64,000 nucleotides of DNA, from the NCBI GenBank assembly GCA_026627305.1, contig JAPNVD010000027.1, positions 62,001-126,000 on the forward strand, in the 5' to 3' direction. The position numbers were made by a program, and so were the translations under genes. Positions 1-8,682 of the stretch are shown one piece after another (position 1 is the first letter of the stretch; each line of letters begins with the position of its first letter). Below the pieces are notes generated by a model. It did no database searches. It was given only the letters and a program-made list of their open reading frames with translations, and was not told the DNA's origin. This stretch comes from Sulfolobaceae archaeon (GTDB taxonomy: Archaea > Thermoproteota > Thermoprotei_A > Sulfolobales > Sulfolobaceae).

Positions 1-2
1 AA

Positions 3-2492
3 GTAACAAAAATAGCTAATGAAATAAGGAGAAAAGTAAGAAGGATGAGTCCTGGTCTATTAAATATGCTAGCCCAAAAGGTTAAGCAGGAGGGAAGTAG
101 TGGAGATTCCATTATTGATAAGGGATACGAGATCGCATTAAAATTACTTAGAGATCAACAGGTTATTGAAAAATTGAGAGAGCTAGGTGATTTGGTTATT
201 GAAAACGATTTTGTGTTGATACCAGATTATTTAACTTATATCCAGGCTAGTGGAAGAACATCTAGAATATATGGTGGAGATTTCACTACAGGACTGTCGA
301 TTGTTTTAGTAGATAGCATGCCCTTATTTAACCTCTTGAATAAACAATTATCCCTTGTATTAGATGAAATAAATTGGAATAAACTTGATATAGATTCATT
401 ATATATCGAGAATTCTGGCAAAATCCATGATGTCATATCTAAGTTGAATGAGGAAAGAAACGAGATCTTAAAGTTAAAAAGTGAAGGTCAAATAAAAAGC
501 TCTGTAGATAGAGTTAAGACAATACTATTTATCGTAGAGTCGCCAAATAAAGCTAGAACTATATCTAACTTCTTTGGAAAGCCTAGTAGTAGAATATTAA
601 AAGGTATACAAGCGTTTGAAACTGTTATAGGAGACAAAATCCTAATTGTTGCCGCATCTGGTGGTCATATCTATGACGTTATGACTAATGTCACTGAAGC
701 TCCTGAGAAAGAGAAAGGACTACATGGTATTGAGGTTTTGAGGAAAGATGATCAATTAGTGTTTAATCCGTATTATGTCTCAATAAAAAGGTGTATTAAA
801 GGTCATCAGTTCGCAGAGGATCCCATAGAGGATAAATATTGTCCTATTGATTATAGATATTCAGGCGTTAAGGTAAGTTTAAGTCTTGATAAATCTTATA
901 TCATAGAATCCTTGAGGCAATTAGCTCTTGAGGCGGATGAAATATTGATAGGTACTGATCCTGATACGGAAGGAGAAAAAATAGGTTGGGATGTATACCT
1001 ATCTCTTAAACCCTTTAACCCTAATATAAAGAGGGCAGAATTTCATGAGGTAACTAGGAGGGCTATAATAAACGCTATTGAACATCCTAGAGAGTTTGAT
1101 ATAAATTTAGTAAAAGCCCAGATCGTTAGAAGAATAGAAGATAGATGGATAGGATTTGAATTGACTAGGAGATTGAGGGATGATTTTCTATATAATCAAG
1201 TATGTAATGATTCTAACATAAGCAAATATCCTGCTTATTTAAGGAAAATCTGTGAAAAGAAAGGTGGAGAGTTTATTCTAAGTGCAGGTAGAGTTCAAAC
1301 TCCAGTGTTAGGATGGATAATCAAGCGTTATGATGAGTTTAAGCAGCATAGAAAGAAATACTATACAATCAAGATATTAAAAGATAACAAAAACGTAATA
1401 GATGAGCTATCTATACAAGTTTCTCCTCAAAACGGTTTAAAGCTAAAGAAAAGCAGTGAGGTGGAAATACATATATTGAAAGACGAAACAATTATTGATA
1501 AATTTGGACCCTTACCGCCCTATACTACTGATGAATTGCTGCACGATGCTTCAGATATCCTTGGCCTGTCAGCCTCAGAGACTATGAAAATAGCACAAGA
1601 TCTTTTTGAATTGGGTTTAATAACTTATCATAGGACTGATAGTACAAGGATTTCAACAGTCGGTATTTCAATAGCAGAAAAATACTTGCAACAAGCTTTA
1701 GGTGAAGATTATAAAAACGTCTTTACTCCTAGATCTTGGGAAAAAGGGAAAGAGGGCGCACATGAAGCGATAAGACCTACAAAGCCTCTTGATGAAACAC
1801 AATTAAGAGTTTCAATAAATGAGGGTCTTTTAGAGTTGACAAAAACTTTAACTAGAAATCATTATAGGGTTTACGATCTTATATTTAGGCGATTCATAAG
1901 TAGTCAAATACAGCCGATAGAAGTTCAGAAGAGGCATATTTCTTATGAAGTAGTTGATCCCCAAAAGAATCTTAAAATATACAACGGTGAATTAGAGTTA
2001 ACCACAGGTTACTCGCTGAATGGCATTGCGAATGAGAGATTAGCTAAGTTTATTTACTCACCGATGAAGATTATATCTTCAGAGACTTTGAAAGAATTGG
2101 ACAGTGCATGTGAGATGACTGAGGGTAGTACTCATATATGTGTTGGTAAAGTTGTAGGGTCTTTCATGAAGAGTGATATAGGATTGTATACGCAAGGCGA
2201 GCTTGTGCAAGAGATGAAAAGAAAGAATATTGGAAGACCAAGCACTTATGCGTCAATTATAAGTATTGTTCTGAAGAGAAAATATGCAATGGAAAGTAAA
2301 AAGTCAAAGAAGATAATTCCCACATCTTTAGGAAGGGAAGTTTATAAGTATTTGATGGATAAATATGGAAAATTTGTGAATGAAGAGAGAACAGCTTTCT
2401 TAGAGAGCGAGATGGAAGCCGTACAAGAGGGGAAGAGAGATTATAGTGAAGTATTAAAAGAATTATATAATGAAATACAAAGTATTAGGTGA
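3..2492 (+). CDS. rgy: Reverse gyrase, C-terminal part (cut by window edge)
   Basis: This is the end of the helicase-like module plus the whole topoisomerase IA module of reverse gyrase, the enzyme that introduces positive supercoils into DNA in hyperthermophiles. The frame is open from base 3, so the gene starts before the window; the Met at base 45 is internal. Counting from that Met, a helicase motif VI-like YIQASGRTSR lies at residues 65-74, the TOPRIM domain at about 158-315 (Glu in FIVESPNKA, acidic GTDPDTEGE), and the catalytic Tyr at about 527 in ITYHRTDSTR. The zinc finger inside TOPRIM looks degenerate (Cys250, His254, Cys266, no fourth Cys). Sulfolobales carry two paralogues, TopR1 and TopR2; I cannot decide which from sequence alone. 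The stop overlaps the next gene. Confidence 0.96.
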   Translation, partial: VTKIANEIRRKVRRMSPGLLNMLAQKVKQEGSSGDSIIDKGYEIALKLLRDQQVIEKLRELGDLVIENDFVLIPDYLTYIQASGRTSRIYGGDFTTGLSIVLVDSMPLFNLLNKQLSLVLDEINWNKLDIDSLYIENSGKIHDVISKLNEERNEILKLKSEGQIKSSVDRVKTILFIVESPNKARTISNFFGKPSSRILKGIQAFETVIGDKILIVAASGGHIYDVMTNVTEAPEKEKGLHGIEVLRKDDQLVFNPYYVSIKRCIKGHQFAEDPIEDKYCPIDYRYSGVKVSLSLDKSYIIESLRQLALEADEILIGTDPDTEGEKIGWDVYLSLKPFNPNIKRAEFHEVTRRAIINAIEHPREFDINLVKAQIVRRIEDRWIGFELTRRLRDDFLYNQVCNDSNISKYPAYLRKICEKKGGEFILSAGRVQTPVLGWIIKRYDEFKQHRKKYYTIKILKDNKNVIDELSIQVSPQNGLKLKKSSEVEIHILKDETIIDKFGPLPPYTTDELLHDASDILGLSASETMKIAQDLFELGLITYHRTDSTRISTVGISIAEKYLQQALGEDYKNVFTPRSWEKGKEGAHEAIRPTKPLDETQLRVSINEGLLELTKTLTRNHYRVYDLIFRRFISSQIQPIEVQKRHISYEVVDPQKNLKIYNGELELTTGYSLNGIANERLAKFIYSPMKIISSETLKELDSACEMTEGSTHICVGKVVGSFMKSDIGLYTQGELVQEMKRKNIGRPSTYASIISIVLKRKYAMESKKSKKIIPTSLGREVYKYLMDKYGKFVNEERTAFLESEMEAVQEGKRDYSEVLKELYNEIQSIR

Positions 2493-2497
2493 GGCTA

Positions 2498-3376
2498 ATG
2501 CTTATCGGAGTACTTCATATGAAATTAAGAGAAATGTCAAGGAAGCACAATATTGAAAAAGCTAGAAGAATGCTAAAACAAGCGAAGGAAAAAGGGGCTA
2601 AATTGGCGATATTGCCTTCTTTATTCCCTATAGGGAATACATTAGAAATATATGATAATGATAAGAAACTGAGGAGCATTATAAAGAACCTAGCTGAAAA
2701 AATACCAGGGAGTGCTACTGATGTATTAGTTAATTTAGCTCTAGATAGCGAGATGCACTTAATATCAGGACCACTGCTAGAACAGGCAGGTCCTAAAGTT
2801 TTCCTAACCACACTTATAATATCTCCACAGGGAGAGATAATAGGCAAATACAGAAAGATTTTCACTTCAGAAAAAGACGCTAGGCTAGGTATTTCCGCTG
2901 GAAAGGAACCCGTTTACATGACTTTGGATAAGAAGTATGGAATATTAGCTGAGGATGATATATTCTCACCAGAAATAAATAGAATAATTTTGCTAGGAGA
3001 CGCTCAGCTTATCATAGGTACTATGAAAGCGTTCGCTAAAAACCAAGATTTAGTGAAGCACTTTGTTATTACTAGAACCGTGGAGAATGATTTACCTTAT
3101 ATAATAGCTGGAGAAGTTATTGAAAATGAGAATGGAGATATAATAGGTTATTCGCCTACTGTGGTCTCTTCACCAGATACGCTCATATACAAAGATATGG
3201 AAGAAGATGAAGGAGTTATATTAGTAGATTCTAATATATTGAGGCAATATACTACTACTAAATCTTATAACATGAATAATTTAGAGACGATAATAAATGG
3301 ATTTTGTAGAAGTTATAGAAAATTAAGACCAACAAAAAAGGTTGCTAGTTCTAAAGAAGAAGAGGAAGAAGAATAA
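2498..3376 (+). CDS. Nitrilase-fold protein lacking catalytic residues
   Basis: This is a carbon-nitrogen hydrolase (nitrilase superfamily) fold protein of about 292 residues that is probably not an enzyme. Numbering from an alternative GTG at 2489, the strand that normally carries the catalytic Glu reads LPSLF (Ser44), the Lys is kept in YRKIF (Lys123), but the nucleophile elbow reads GILAEDDIFSPE, with Glu155 where the catalytic Cys should be. The C-terminus is a run of acidic residues. I prefer the ATG at 2498 because a GGTGA Shine-Dalgarno-like stretch sits five bases before it; the GTG at 2489 overlaps the reverse gyrase stop. The close coupling suggests co-transcription with reverse gyrase. 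A binding or structural role is inference. Confidence 0.8.
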   Translation: MLIGVLHMKLREMSRKHNIEKARRMLKQAKEKGAKLAILPSLFPIGNTLEIYDNDKKLRSIIKNLAEKIPGSATDVLVNLALDSEMHLISGPLLEQAGPKVFLTTLIISPQGEIIGKYRKIFTSEKDARLGISAGKEPVYMTLDKKYGILAEDDIFSPEINRIILLGDAQLIIGTMKAFAKNQDLVKHFVITRTVENDLPYIIAGEVIENENGDIIGYSPTVVSSPDTLIYKDMEEDEGVILVDSNILRQYTTTKSYNMNNLETIINGFCRSYRKLRPTKKVASSKEEEEEE

Positions 3377-3407
3377 AGTTAGAGAAAAGGGAAATTTATT
3401 GTTTGGT

Positions 3408-3734
3408 TTATGCCGCTACGTATAAACTTACTCTTCTATTCTTTGCAGCTAATTTAATATCTCCTTTCTTTTCTATTGCCTCTAACATCTTTTTAGCGAC
3501 ACTTATAGTAATTCCTGTTGCTGTGGCTAACTGATAAGGAGTTATGAACTTGTTTTTCTTTATTTCGTCTAATACCCTATTCAATATATCTTGGCTTACA
3601 ACCACGTTTTTGCTTATTACTTCTTTACCAGACTTAGAAACTTGCTTCTTTTGTTGTTTCTTCTGCTGAGCTTCCGCTAATTTTTGTTGTCTCTTTTCCA
3701 TTGTTGATATCGGTTTTTTAGACGCACCACCCAT
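3408..3734 (-). CDS. rps25e: 30S ribosomal protein S25e
   Basis: This is the archaeal/eukaryotic small-subunit protein eS25, 108 residues. The N-terminal 40 residues are a Lys/Gln-rich tail, and the rest is a winged-helix domain (DEIKKNKFITPYQLA, then GITISVAKKMLEAIEKKG). It is monocistronic and faces the nitrilase-fold gene tail to tail. On the minus strand a TATAAG-type box sits about 37 bases before the ATG, leaving a short leader. Confidence 0.93.
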   Translation of the reverse strand: MGGASKKPISTMEKRQQKLAEAQQKKQQKKQVSKSGKEVISKNVVVSQDILNRVLDEIKKNKFITPYQLATATGITISVAKKMLEAIEKKGDIKLAAKNRRVSLYVAA

Positions 3735-3766
3735 TGTTCATCCAAAAAACTTTATTCTTATCCTTA

Positions 3767-3774
3767 CTTATATA
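3767..3774 (-). promoter_or_regulatory. TATA box for rps25e
   Basis: On the minus strand the bases read TATATAAG, an archaeal TATA/box A match. Its centre is about 37 bases upstream of the S25e ATG, so the predicted start of transcription leaves a leader of roughly ten bases. The divergent TrmB-like gene lies on the other side and would need its own, weaker box near 3751-3757 (CTTTATT), about 27 bases before its GTG. Confidence 0.5.
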
Positions 3775-3780
3775 CTTTTA

Positions 3781-4533
3781 GTGTCTACACAAATTATAGA
3801 TGAGATCGTAAATAAGATATCAAAATATGCCAGCGTTCTGGGAGTAACAAAGACTGAGCTCAAGATATATCTTATGTTACTAAATAAGGGTAAATGCACT
3901 GCTAAAGAACTATCAGATATAATTAATATACCTTATACTAAGGTATATGGAATCTTGTCGAGATTGGAAAAAAGAGGGTGGATAAAGAAAGACAGTAAGA
4001 AAAAACCAGCGGTTTATGAGGCACTGCCAATTAAAGAGACATGGAGTAACGTAAAGCACGAACTGGAAGAGAAGCTCAATTTGTTTGAAAGGGAGGTCAT
4101 AGAGCCCTTAGATATGTTGATTTCTCAACACGCTTTATATAACATACTTGCAATACCTAACGATGAAATATTAAGAACTTCATTAAACATGTTGAGGGAA
4201 TATTCAACGAAATATCTAATAGCGATATCTTTTGATGATCTTATTAACGATAAGTTTTTAGAGTTATTAAATTCTACAGCGTTTAAATCTACTATAAAAG
4301 TGCTCATAACTAAGGATCTTGTAAACAGAATTAACTTCAGCCCTAGTATTGAAGTTAAGGTTTTAGACTCTATGTTTGGCAGTGGAATTATAAATGATAA
4401 CGGTGTCCTACTGATGATAAAAACAAACCTATTAAGTGGTATATATTCTAATCATAGATTTATTGTTGATATCGCTACAGTTTACTTTAACTATTTATGG
4501 GAAAGGGCAGTAAAACTGGGTAGTAATTCTTAA
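3781..4533 (+). CDS. TrmB-family transcriptional regulator
   Basis: This is a DNA-binding regulator of the TrmB type, 250 residues. The N-terminal winged helix-turn-helix occupies about residues 20-80 (TKTELKIYLMLLNKG, then AKELSDIINIPYTKVYGILS and RLEKRGWIKK). It is followed by a helical linker with a leucine-rich segment (HELEEKLNLFEREV) and a C-terminal effector-like domain that I cannot match to a known sugar-binding consensus. The start is a GTG with a weak box A about 27 bases upstream, consistent with a leaderless mRNA. The target genes are unknown; the adjacent genes are housekeeping. Confidence 0.82.
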   Translation: MSTQIIDEIVNKISKYASVLGVTKTELKIYLMLLNKGKCTAKELSDIINIPYTKVYGILSRLEKRGWIKKDSKKKPAVYEALPIKETWSNVKHELEEKLNLFEREVIEPLDMLISQHALYNILAIPNDEILRTSLNMLREYSTKYLIAISFDDLINDKFLELLNSTAFKSTIKVLITKDLVNRINFSPSIEVKVLDSMFGSGIINDNGVLLMIKTNLLSGIYSNHRFIVDIATVYFNYLWERAVKLGSNS

Positions 4534-4569
4534 AAATGGTAAAACATAGAACTACTAATTTGACCCTAA

Positions 4570-4716
4570 ATGAGAATAATAACAGTTAAGTTGCCGGAAC
4601 AATTTATTGAAGCATTAGATGAGCTAGTAAATACAGGAAGATATAGTTCAAGAAGTGAAGTAATAAGAGCAGCTTTAAATGAATTTATCAGAAAAGAATT
4701 ATGGGCAGAAACCTAA
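4570..4716 (+). CDS. Small ribbon-helix-helix (CopG/MetJ-type) protein
   Basis: This 48-residue ORF ([20 protein letters not shown] at the N-terminus) is a complete ribbon-helix-helix DNA-binding domain. A beta strand (RIITVKLP) is followed by helix A ([14 protein letters not shown]), the turn RYSSRSE and helix B ([14 protein letters not shown]). Such proteins bind DNA as dimers through the paired strands and often regulate their own or nearby genes. It lies between the TrmB-like regulator and a C/D-box sRNA whose box C begins at the base after the stop codon. No antitoxin partner is visible, so I read it as a free-standing regulator. Confidence 0.85.
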   Translation: MRIITVKLPEQFIEALDELVNTGRYSSRSEVIRAALNEFIRKELWAET

Positions 4717-4771
4717 ATGATGAGGGCTGGTAATCCTGAAAGCTGAAGAGAGACACCAGAGCTGATTTTTT
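4717..4771 (+). ncRNA. C/D-box guide sRNA
   Basis: The segment has all four boxes of an archaeal 2'-O-methylation guide RNA: box C ATGATGA at 4717-4723, D' CTGA at 4736-4739, a C'-like TGAAGA at 4744-4749 and D CTGA at 4762-4765. Both guide spacers are exactly 12 bases, the spacing favoured by the symmetric archaeal L7Ae-Nop5-fibrillarin particle. Six T residues (4766-4771) follow box D and may end transcription. Guides are GGGCTGGTAATC (D') and GAGACACCAGAG (D); targets would be rRNA or tRNA stretches complementary to them, which I could not search. Confidence 0.75.
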
Positions 4772-4798
4772 CTTGAGTTTTATCTTCTTCTTTTATAT

Positions 4799-5572
4799 AT
4801 GGTAAAAATTTCAGAAGGGGATACTGTAACTATATGGATTGATTCTAAGCGAATTTATTTAGTTAAAGTTAGGAAAAATGGTCAATTTAGCACGGATAAA
4901 GGAAATATAAAATTTGATGAGATTTTAGGGAAAGAGTATGGTTCATTTATAACTTTAAGTACTGGTGCAAAAGCGTATTTACTATTTCCTTCTCTTACTG
5001 ATATGTATTATGGTTTAAGAAGACCTACGCAAGTAATGTATCCTAAAGATTTAGGCTATGTAATATTTACTTCAGGTGTAAAGCCAGGCGACATAGTCGT
5101 AGAGGCTGGTACAGGATCGGGATTTTTGACTGCCACCTTATCACATTTTGTAGGAGAATCTGGGAAAGTATATACTTATGAGATAAAGGAGGGATTTCAA
5201 AAAATTGCAATAGAAAATGTATCAAAGATTGGCCTTAATGATAGAGTTGTATTTAAATTAAAAGATGTGAGGGAGGGAATTGATGAGAAAGAAGTAGATG
5301 CTGTATTTTTAGATATGGCAGATCCTTGGAATGCAATACCCCATGCATATAGCGCATTAAAACCCTCGGGAAGTATAACTATCTTCATACCTACTGTAAA
5401 TCAAATAGAGAAGACCTACTTTGCACTTAAGAATACCGGATTTATCGATATTCACGTAGAAGAGTTGATTTTAAGAGAATATCAAGTGAAGGAAGGTGCA
5501 GTAAGACCTAAAAATATAGGCGTTGTACATACAGGATACATAATAAGAGGGAGAAAATATATAAAAACCTAA
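4799..5572 (+). CDS. trmI: tRNA (adenine-N1)-methyltransferase TrmI
   Basis: This is the S-adenosylmethionine-dependent enzyme that makes m1A at positions 57/58 of the tRNA T-loop, important for tRNA stability at high temperature. Residues 1-75 form the small beta-rich N-terminal domain. The Rossmann-fold SAM site follows with motif I VEAGTGSGFL at 101-110, an acidic loop at the end of strand 2 (YTYEIK) and the motif DMADPW near residue 170. Its 257 residues fit the family. The gene follows the sRNA closely and is followed 24 bases later by a coiled-coil gene on the same strand. Confidence 0.92.
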   Translation: MVKISEGDTVTIWIDSKRIYLVKVRKNGQFSTDKGNIKFDEILGKEYGSFITLSTGAKAYLLFPSLTDMYYGLRRPTQVMYPKDLGYVIFTSGVKPGDIVVEAGTGSGFLTATLSHFVGESGKVYTYEIKEGFQKIAIENVSKIGLNDRVVFKLKDVREGIDEKEVDAVFLDMADPWNAIPHAYSALKPSGSITIFIPTVNQIEKTYFALKNTGFIDIHVEELILREYQVKEGAVRPKNIGVVHTGYIIRGRKYIKT

Positions 5573-5596
5573 AGTTTGGTTTTATAATGTGAGATT

Positions 5597-5935
5597 ATGA
5601 GCGAAGATCCCTTTTCAACTTACGTTAAAGCATTAATAGAGTTCGAAGAATCTGTGAAGAAACTTAAGATGGAAACATCAGAAGATGGGAAAAAATTACT
5701 TCTGCTTGTGGATCAGCTATTACAAGAGTTAAGATCCTCAGCTGAACAATTTGAGGCTAAAATAGAAGAAGATATAAAGAATGAAGTTCAAGCAGAAATA
5801 GAAAAAATAAGGAGAGAAGCTGAAGACCAACGTCAGAAAGAATTGAAAAAAATAAATGAGCAGGCTAATAAGAATTTTGAGAAGGCTGTGGAAGAGGTTC
5901 TAAAAGACATAAAGTATTATCTTAAATCTCTTTGA
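5597..5935 (+). CDS. Coiled-coil protein, function unknown
   Basis: This 112-residue protein is almost entirely charged heptad-type helix, with a long coiled coil from about residue 45 to the end (EAKIEEDIKNEVQAEIEKIR and following). The shape resembles peripheral-stalk subunits (E/H) of A-type ATPases, but no specific motif proves this and no other ATPase genes are present. It starts with ATG after a GTGAG ribosome-binding-like sequence. Its last 14 bases overlap the convergent next gene. Confidence 0.6.
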   Translation: MSEDPFSTYVKALIEFEESVKKLKMETSEDGKKLLLLVDQLLQELRSSAEQFEAKIEEDIKNEVQAEIEKIRREAEDQRQKELKKINEQANKNFEKAVEEVLKDIKYYLKSL

Positions 5936-6245
5936 AAAGGCTATCATCAACCAAATATCCCTCATCATCTTTTATTAAGGTAAATTCAGGTATTTTAGGG
6001 GGGTCTGGAAGCGATTCTATTGGTTTTGCCTTACCTAGGTAAATCCACTTTATTTTACCTTTAGATTTTTGTAGTTGATACCAATATTTTCCTATATAAA
6101 TATACTTTTTGTTTTTCTTATAGACTACATGGAAGGGTTTAAGATATACATTATAAGCCGCTATTTTAGAATTATATTCATAAACTTTTCTCTTAAGTGT
6201 TGAAAGCACTTTATCTACACTATTTTCGTCTAGTCTAACTTGCAT
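5922..6245 (-). CDS. Conserved hypothetical protein
   Basis: I do not recognise this 107-residue protein. It is basic and aromatic in the middle (about eight Tyr between residues 23 and 65, including KKYIYIGKYWYQLQ) and acidic at the C-terminus. The strand-turn pattern YIYIGKYWYQL...IKWIYLGK suggests a small beta-rich, possibly nucleic-acid-binding fold, which is inference. It is convergent with the coiled-coil gene and shares 14 bases with it. Confidence 0.55.
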   Translation of the reverse strand: MQVRLDENSVDKVLSTLKRKVYEYNSKIAAYNVYLKPFHVVYKKNKKYIYIGKYWYQLQKSKGKIKWIYLGKAKPIESLPDPPKIPEFTLIKDDEGYLVDDSLFKEI

Positions 6246-6319
6246 CTGTTTATTTAATCGTTTCTTAATAAAAATTCATTTTCATTAACGCTATAAGTAA
6301 TATCGATGTAAATTCAACT

Positions 6320-6889
6320 TTACGTATTATAGTTAACATAGAATTCGAGAAATTTTTTAAAGGCTATAGATCTATGTGATACCTTATTTTTCTCCTCTAT
6401 AGATAGTTCTGCAAAAGTTCTAGTATCTCCTTCAGGAATGAAAATAGGATCAAAACCAAATCCTTGTGAACCTCGTGGTTCATATGCTATTTTACCATAT
6501 ACTATGCCTGTGAATATTTGTATAGTTTTAGAATCAACGTAACTTACTACTGTTTTAAAGAACGCGTTCCTATTTTCAATATTTTGTAATATTCTAAGAA
6601 TTCCATTTATTCCTATTGTTCTTCTAACATAATTGGTATAAGGACCAGGAAAACCATTTAGAGCTTCTATGAAGAGTCCTGTATCTTCTACTACTAGTGG
6701 TCTTTGTAGTTGAGCAAATGCAACCATAGCTGCAGTTCTCGCTATCTCTTCAAGGCTATCTGATTGTATTTCAAATTTAGGATAATTTAGCCATTCAATT
6801 TCAATTCCATAAGTTGAAGCTAATTGGCTAATCTCTAGATACTTGTTTTTATTACTCGTTAGAAGTCCTACTTTTCCTTCTCTCTTCAA
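6320..6889 (-). CDS. rdgB: XTP/dITP diphosphatase (HAM1/RdgB family)
   Basis: This is a house-cleaning NTPase that hydrolyses deaminated purine nucleotides (dITP, XTP) to monophosphates. Family motifs are present in order: the N-terminal [22 protein letters not shown] with GFPGPYTNYV, the GFGFDPIF signature and the C-terminal SHR. Its 189 residues are normal for the family. It starts with TTG at 6889, inside the end of bud32 (38-base overlap), with GAGGT about ten bases before. It is the last gene of the S24e-S27ae-Kae1-Bud32 run. Confidence 0.93.
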   Translation of the reverse strand: MKREGKVGLLTSNKNKYLEISQLASTYGIEIEWLNYPKFEIQSDSLEEIARTAAMVAFAQLQRPLVVEDTGLFIEALNGFPGPYTNYVRRTIGINGILRILQNIENRNAFFKTVVSYVDSKTIQIFTGIVYGKIAYEPRGSQGFGFDPIFIPEGDTRTFAELSIEEKNKVSHRSIAFKKFLEFYVNYNT

Positions 6890-7508
6890 CGTATCTACCT
6901 CTCATCCTAATCTCTTGTACACCCTTTAGAATCTCTTGGACTTTATTAAATTCTTGGCTATAACCCTCTATGAAGTATTTAAATGCCTCATCTTTTATCC
7001 TATAATGAGCACTTTCTAACGATCTTAAGAATACGTGAACATCTGTTGCGAAATCTTCAATATCATCACTTCTCTTTGCTAAACCAAAGTCAATTATGAA
7101 CATCCCTTCCTCATCGTTAACTATTAAGTTATTGGGATTTAGATCTCCATGTGCTATACCATTCTTGTGTAACCTGCCTGCTATTCTTCCTGCTTCAATA
7201 GATAGCTCTTTAATATCCTCGAAATTGTTGTACTTCTCACGTAATGTTTTCCCCTCAACGTATTCAAGCACTAAAAGACCTTCACTAGGATCTAGATAGA
7301 GAATTGCAGGTGTATTTACTTGTGCCTTCAATGCATTGTACATCAGCCTGGCTTCCATAATTGTCCTCTCAGCAATTATTTTCTTATCGAGAGTTGGATC
7401 CCTATAAGCCTTAGGTTTTCTTTGTTTAAATATTGCATGCATACCTAAAAAATATCCTTCGTAAACTTCAGCTTCTGCTCCTTTTTTTATCAGTTTTACG
7501 ATCTCCAT
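6852..7508 (-). CDS. bud32: KEOPS kinase/ATPase Bud32
   Basis: This is the small atypical kinase of the KEOPS complex, which with Kae1 makes the t6A modification at tRNA position 37. The 218-residue protein shows the glycine-rich KKGAEAEVY at its start, the [14 protein letters not shown] segment typical of Bud32 (which replaces a normal kinase lobe), the catalytic loop [11 protein letters not shown] and the metal-binding IIDFGLAK. It overlaps kae1 by 13 bases upstream and rdgB by 38 bases downstream. Kae1 and Bud32 are separate proteins here, not a fusion as in Methanocaldococcus. Confidence 0.96.
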   Translation of the reverse strand: MEIVKLIKKGAEAEVYEGYFLGMHAIFKQRKPKAYRDPTLDKKIIAERTIMEARLMYNALKAQVNTPAILYLDPSEGLLVLEYVEGKTLREKYNNFEDIKELSIEAGRIAGRLHKNGIAHGDLNPNNLIVNDEEGMFIIDFGLAKRSDDIEDFATDVHVFLRSLESAHYRIKDEAFKYFIEGYSQEFNKVQEILKGVQEIRMRGRYVEERRKSRTSNE

Positions 7509-8494
7509 TTAGCATCAACTTCATCTATTCTCCATCTAGGCCTAATAACGGAATCTTCAATATCTATAAAAATCCCTGCTTTTGCCTCTAGTAATCCTGT
7601 ATAGGCAATCATAGCACCGTTATCTCCAGAATATTCTGGAGGAACTATTTTAATTGAGACATTCCACTCTTTTCCTAAAAATTCTAACTTCTTCTTTAGA
7701 CTAACACTAGCTGCTACACCACCAACTACAAGTATTTCCTTTTTTTCAGTTAATGCTAATGCCCTTTCTGTAGCCTCCAAAAGCATATCGAAGGCTATTT
7801 CTCTCACGCTATAACAAACGTCTTCTAACCTATAACGATTAAGAGCTCTTATAGCAGCTGTGAGTAAGCCTGAAAATGACATATCTTGCCCTTTTACAGT
7901 ATAAGGCAAGTCTATTAGCTTTCCTCCTTTATCTGCACAGATGTCTATTACATGAACTCCATTGATAACGTATGGTGGAGCTAGCTTAGCTTCTCTCGAA
8001 AAGACATCTAGTAGATTTCCTAACGCTATATCTAGGGTTTCTCCAAAAACTCTATATCTACCATCTACAAAGCTAGTTATTATTGTATTCCCTCCAGACA
8101 AATAGAGTATTACTGGGTCCTGAGCGCCTGTAGAGAAATTACCTATCTCTATGTGTGCTATTCCATGATTTACTGGAACTAACTTTTTACTTGTATGTAA
8201 TACTAAAGCTCTTGCGATAGATGCGCCGACTCTTAGTGCCGGTCCCATTCCCGGACCTAAAGATACTGCGACATAATCTATTTGATTAAAATCAATATTC
8301 GCTTGCTTAAGAGCCTTTTTAATTATATCTGGTGCTACCTCAGCGTGATGTCTTGCTAATTCTCCTGGTATAAAACCGCCTTCTTTCGGAACATAAGTAT
8401 CCTTTACGTTTGCTAATATTTGAACAGGATTATCCTTAACTATTCCAACTCCGAATGTGTGAGCTGTGGACTCTATCCCTAAAACTATTGTCAC
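7496..8494 (-). CDS. kae1: tRNA t6A synthase Kae1 (TsaD family)
   Basis: This is the catalytic KEOPS subunit that transfers threonylcarbamoyl from its AMP adduct to A37 of ANN-decoding tRNAs. The ASKHA fold starts with [16 protein letters not shown]; the metal-site histidines appear in VNHGIAHIE, a conserved [11 protein letters not shown] segment precedes, and LYLSGGNT and [11 protein letters not shown] are present. The 332 residues match archaeal Kae1. The GTG start overlaps the rps27ae stop by 4 bases, implying translational coupling. Confidence 0.97.
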   Translation of the reverse strand: MTIVLGIESTAHTFGVGIVKDNPVQILANVKDTYVPKEGGFIPGELARHHAEVAPDIIKKALKQANIDFNQIDYVAVSLGPGMGPALRVGASIARALVLHTSKKLVPVNHGIAHIEIGNFSTGAQDPVILYLSGGNTIITSFVDGRYRVFGETLDIALGNLLDVFSREAKLAPPYVINGVHVIDICADKGGKLIDLPYTVKGQDMSFSGLLTAAIRALNRYRLEDVCYSVREIAFDMLLEATERALALTEKKEILVVGGVAASVSLKKKLEFLGKEWNVSIKIVPPEYSGDNGAMIAYTGLLEAKAGIFIDIEDSVIRPRWRIDEVDAKWRS

Positions 8495-8682
8495 TTACTT
8501 CTTCTACCTCCACTTATAAACTCTGTGTAACCGCATTTGCCGCAGTGCCATCTTTCAACAGGTTTCATATGATGTGCCATTACACTTCCGCATCTAGGGC
8601 ATTTTTTATTCTTTAATTTAATACTGTCATTCTCGATAATGTAATATGTTCTAACTACCGCCTTGACCTTCTGCTTTGCCAC
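8491..8682 (-). CDS. rps27ae: 30S ribosomal protein S27ae
   Basis: This 63-residue zinc protein of the small subunit (eS31) has four Cys in two knuckles, CPRCG and CGKCG, with [10 protein letters not shown] between them. It corresponds to the tail that is fused to ubiquitin in eukaryotes and is free-standing here. It overlaps rps24e by 32 bases and kae1 by 4. Confidence 0.96.
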   Translation of the reverse strand: MAKQKVKAVVRTYYIIENDSIKLKNKKCPRCGSVMAHHMKPVERWHCGKCGYTEFISGGRRSK

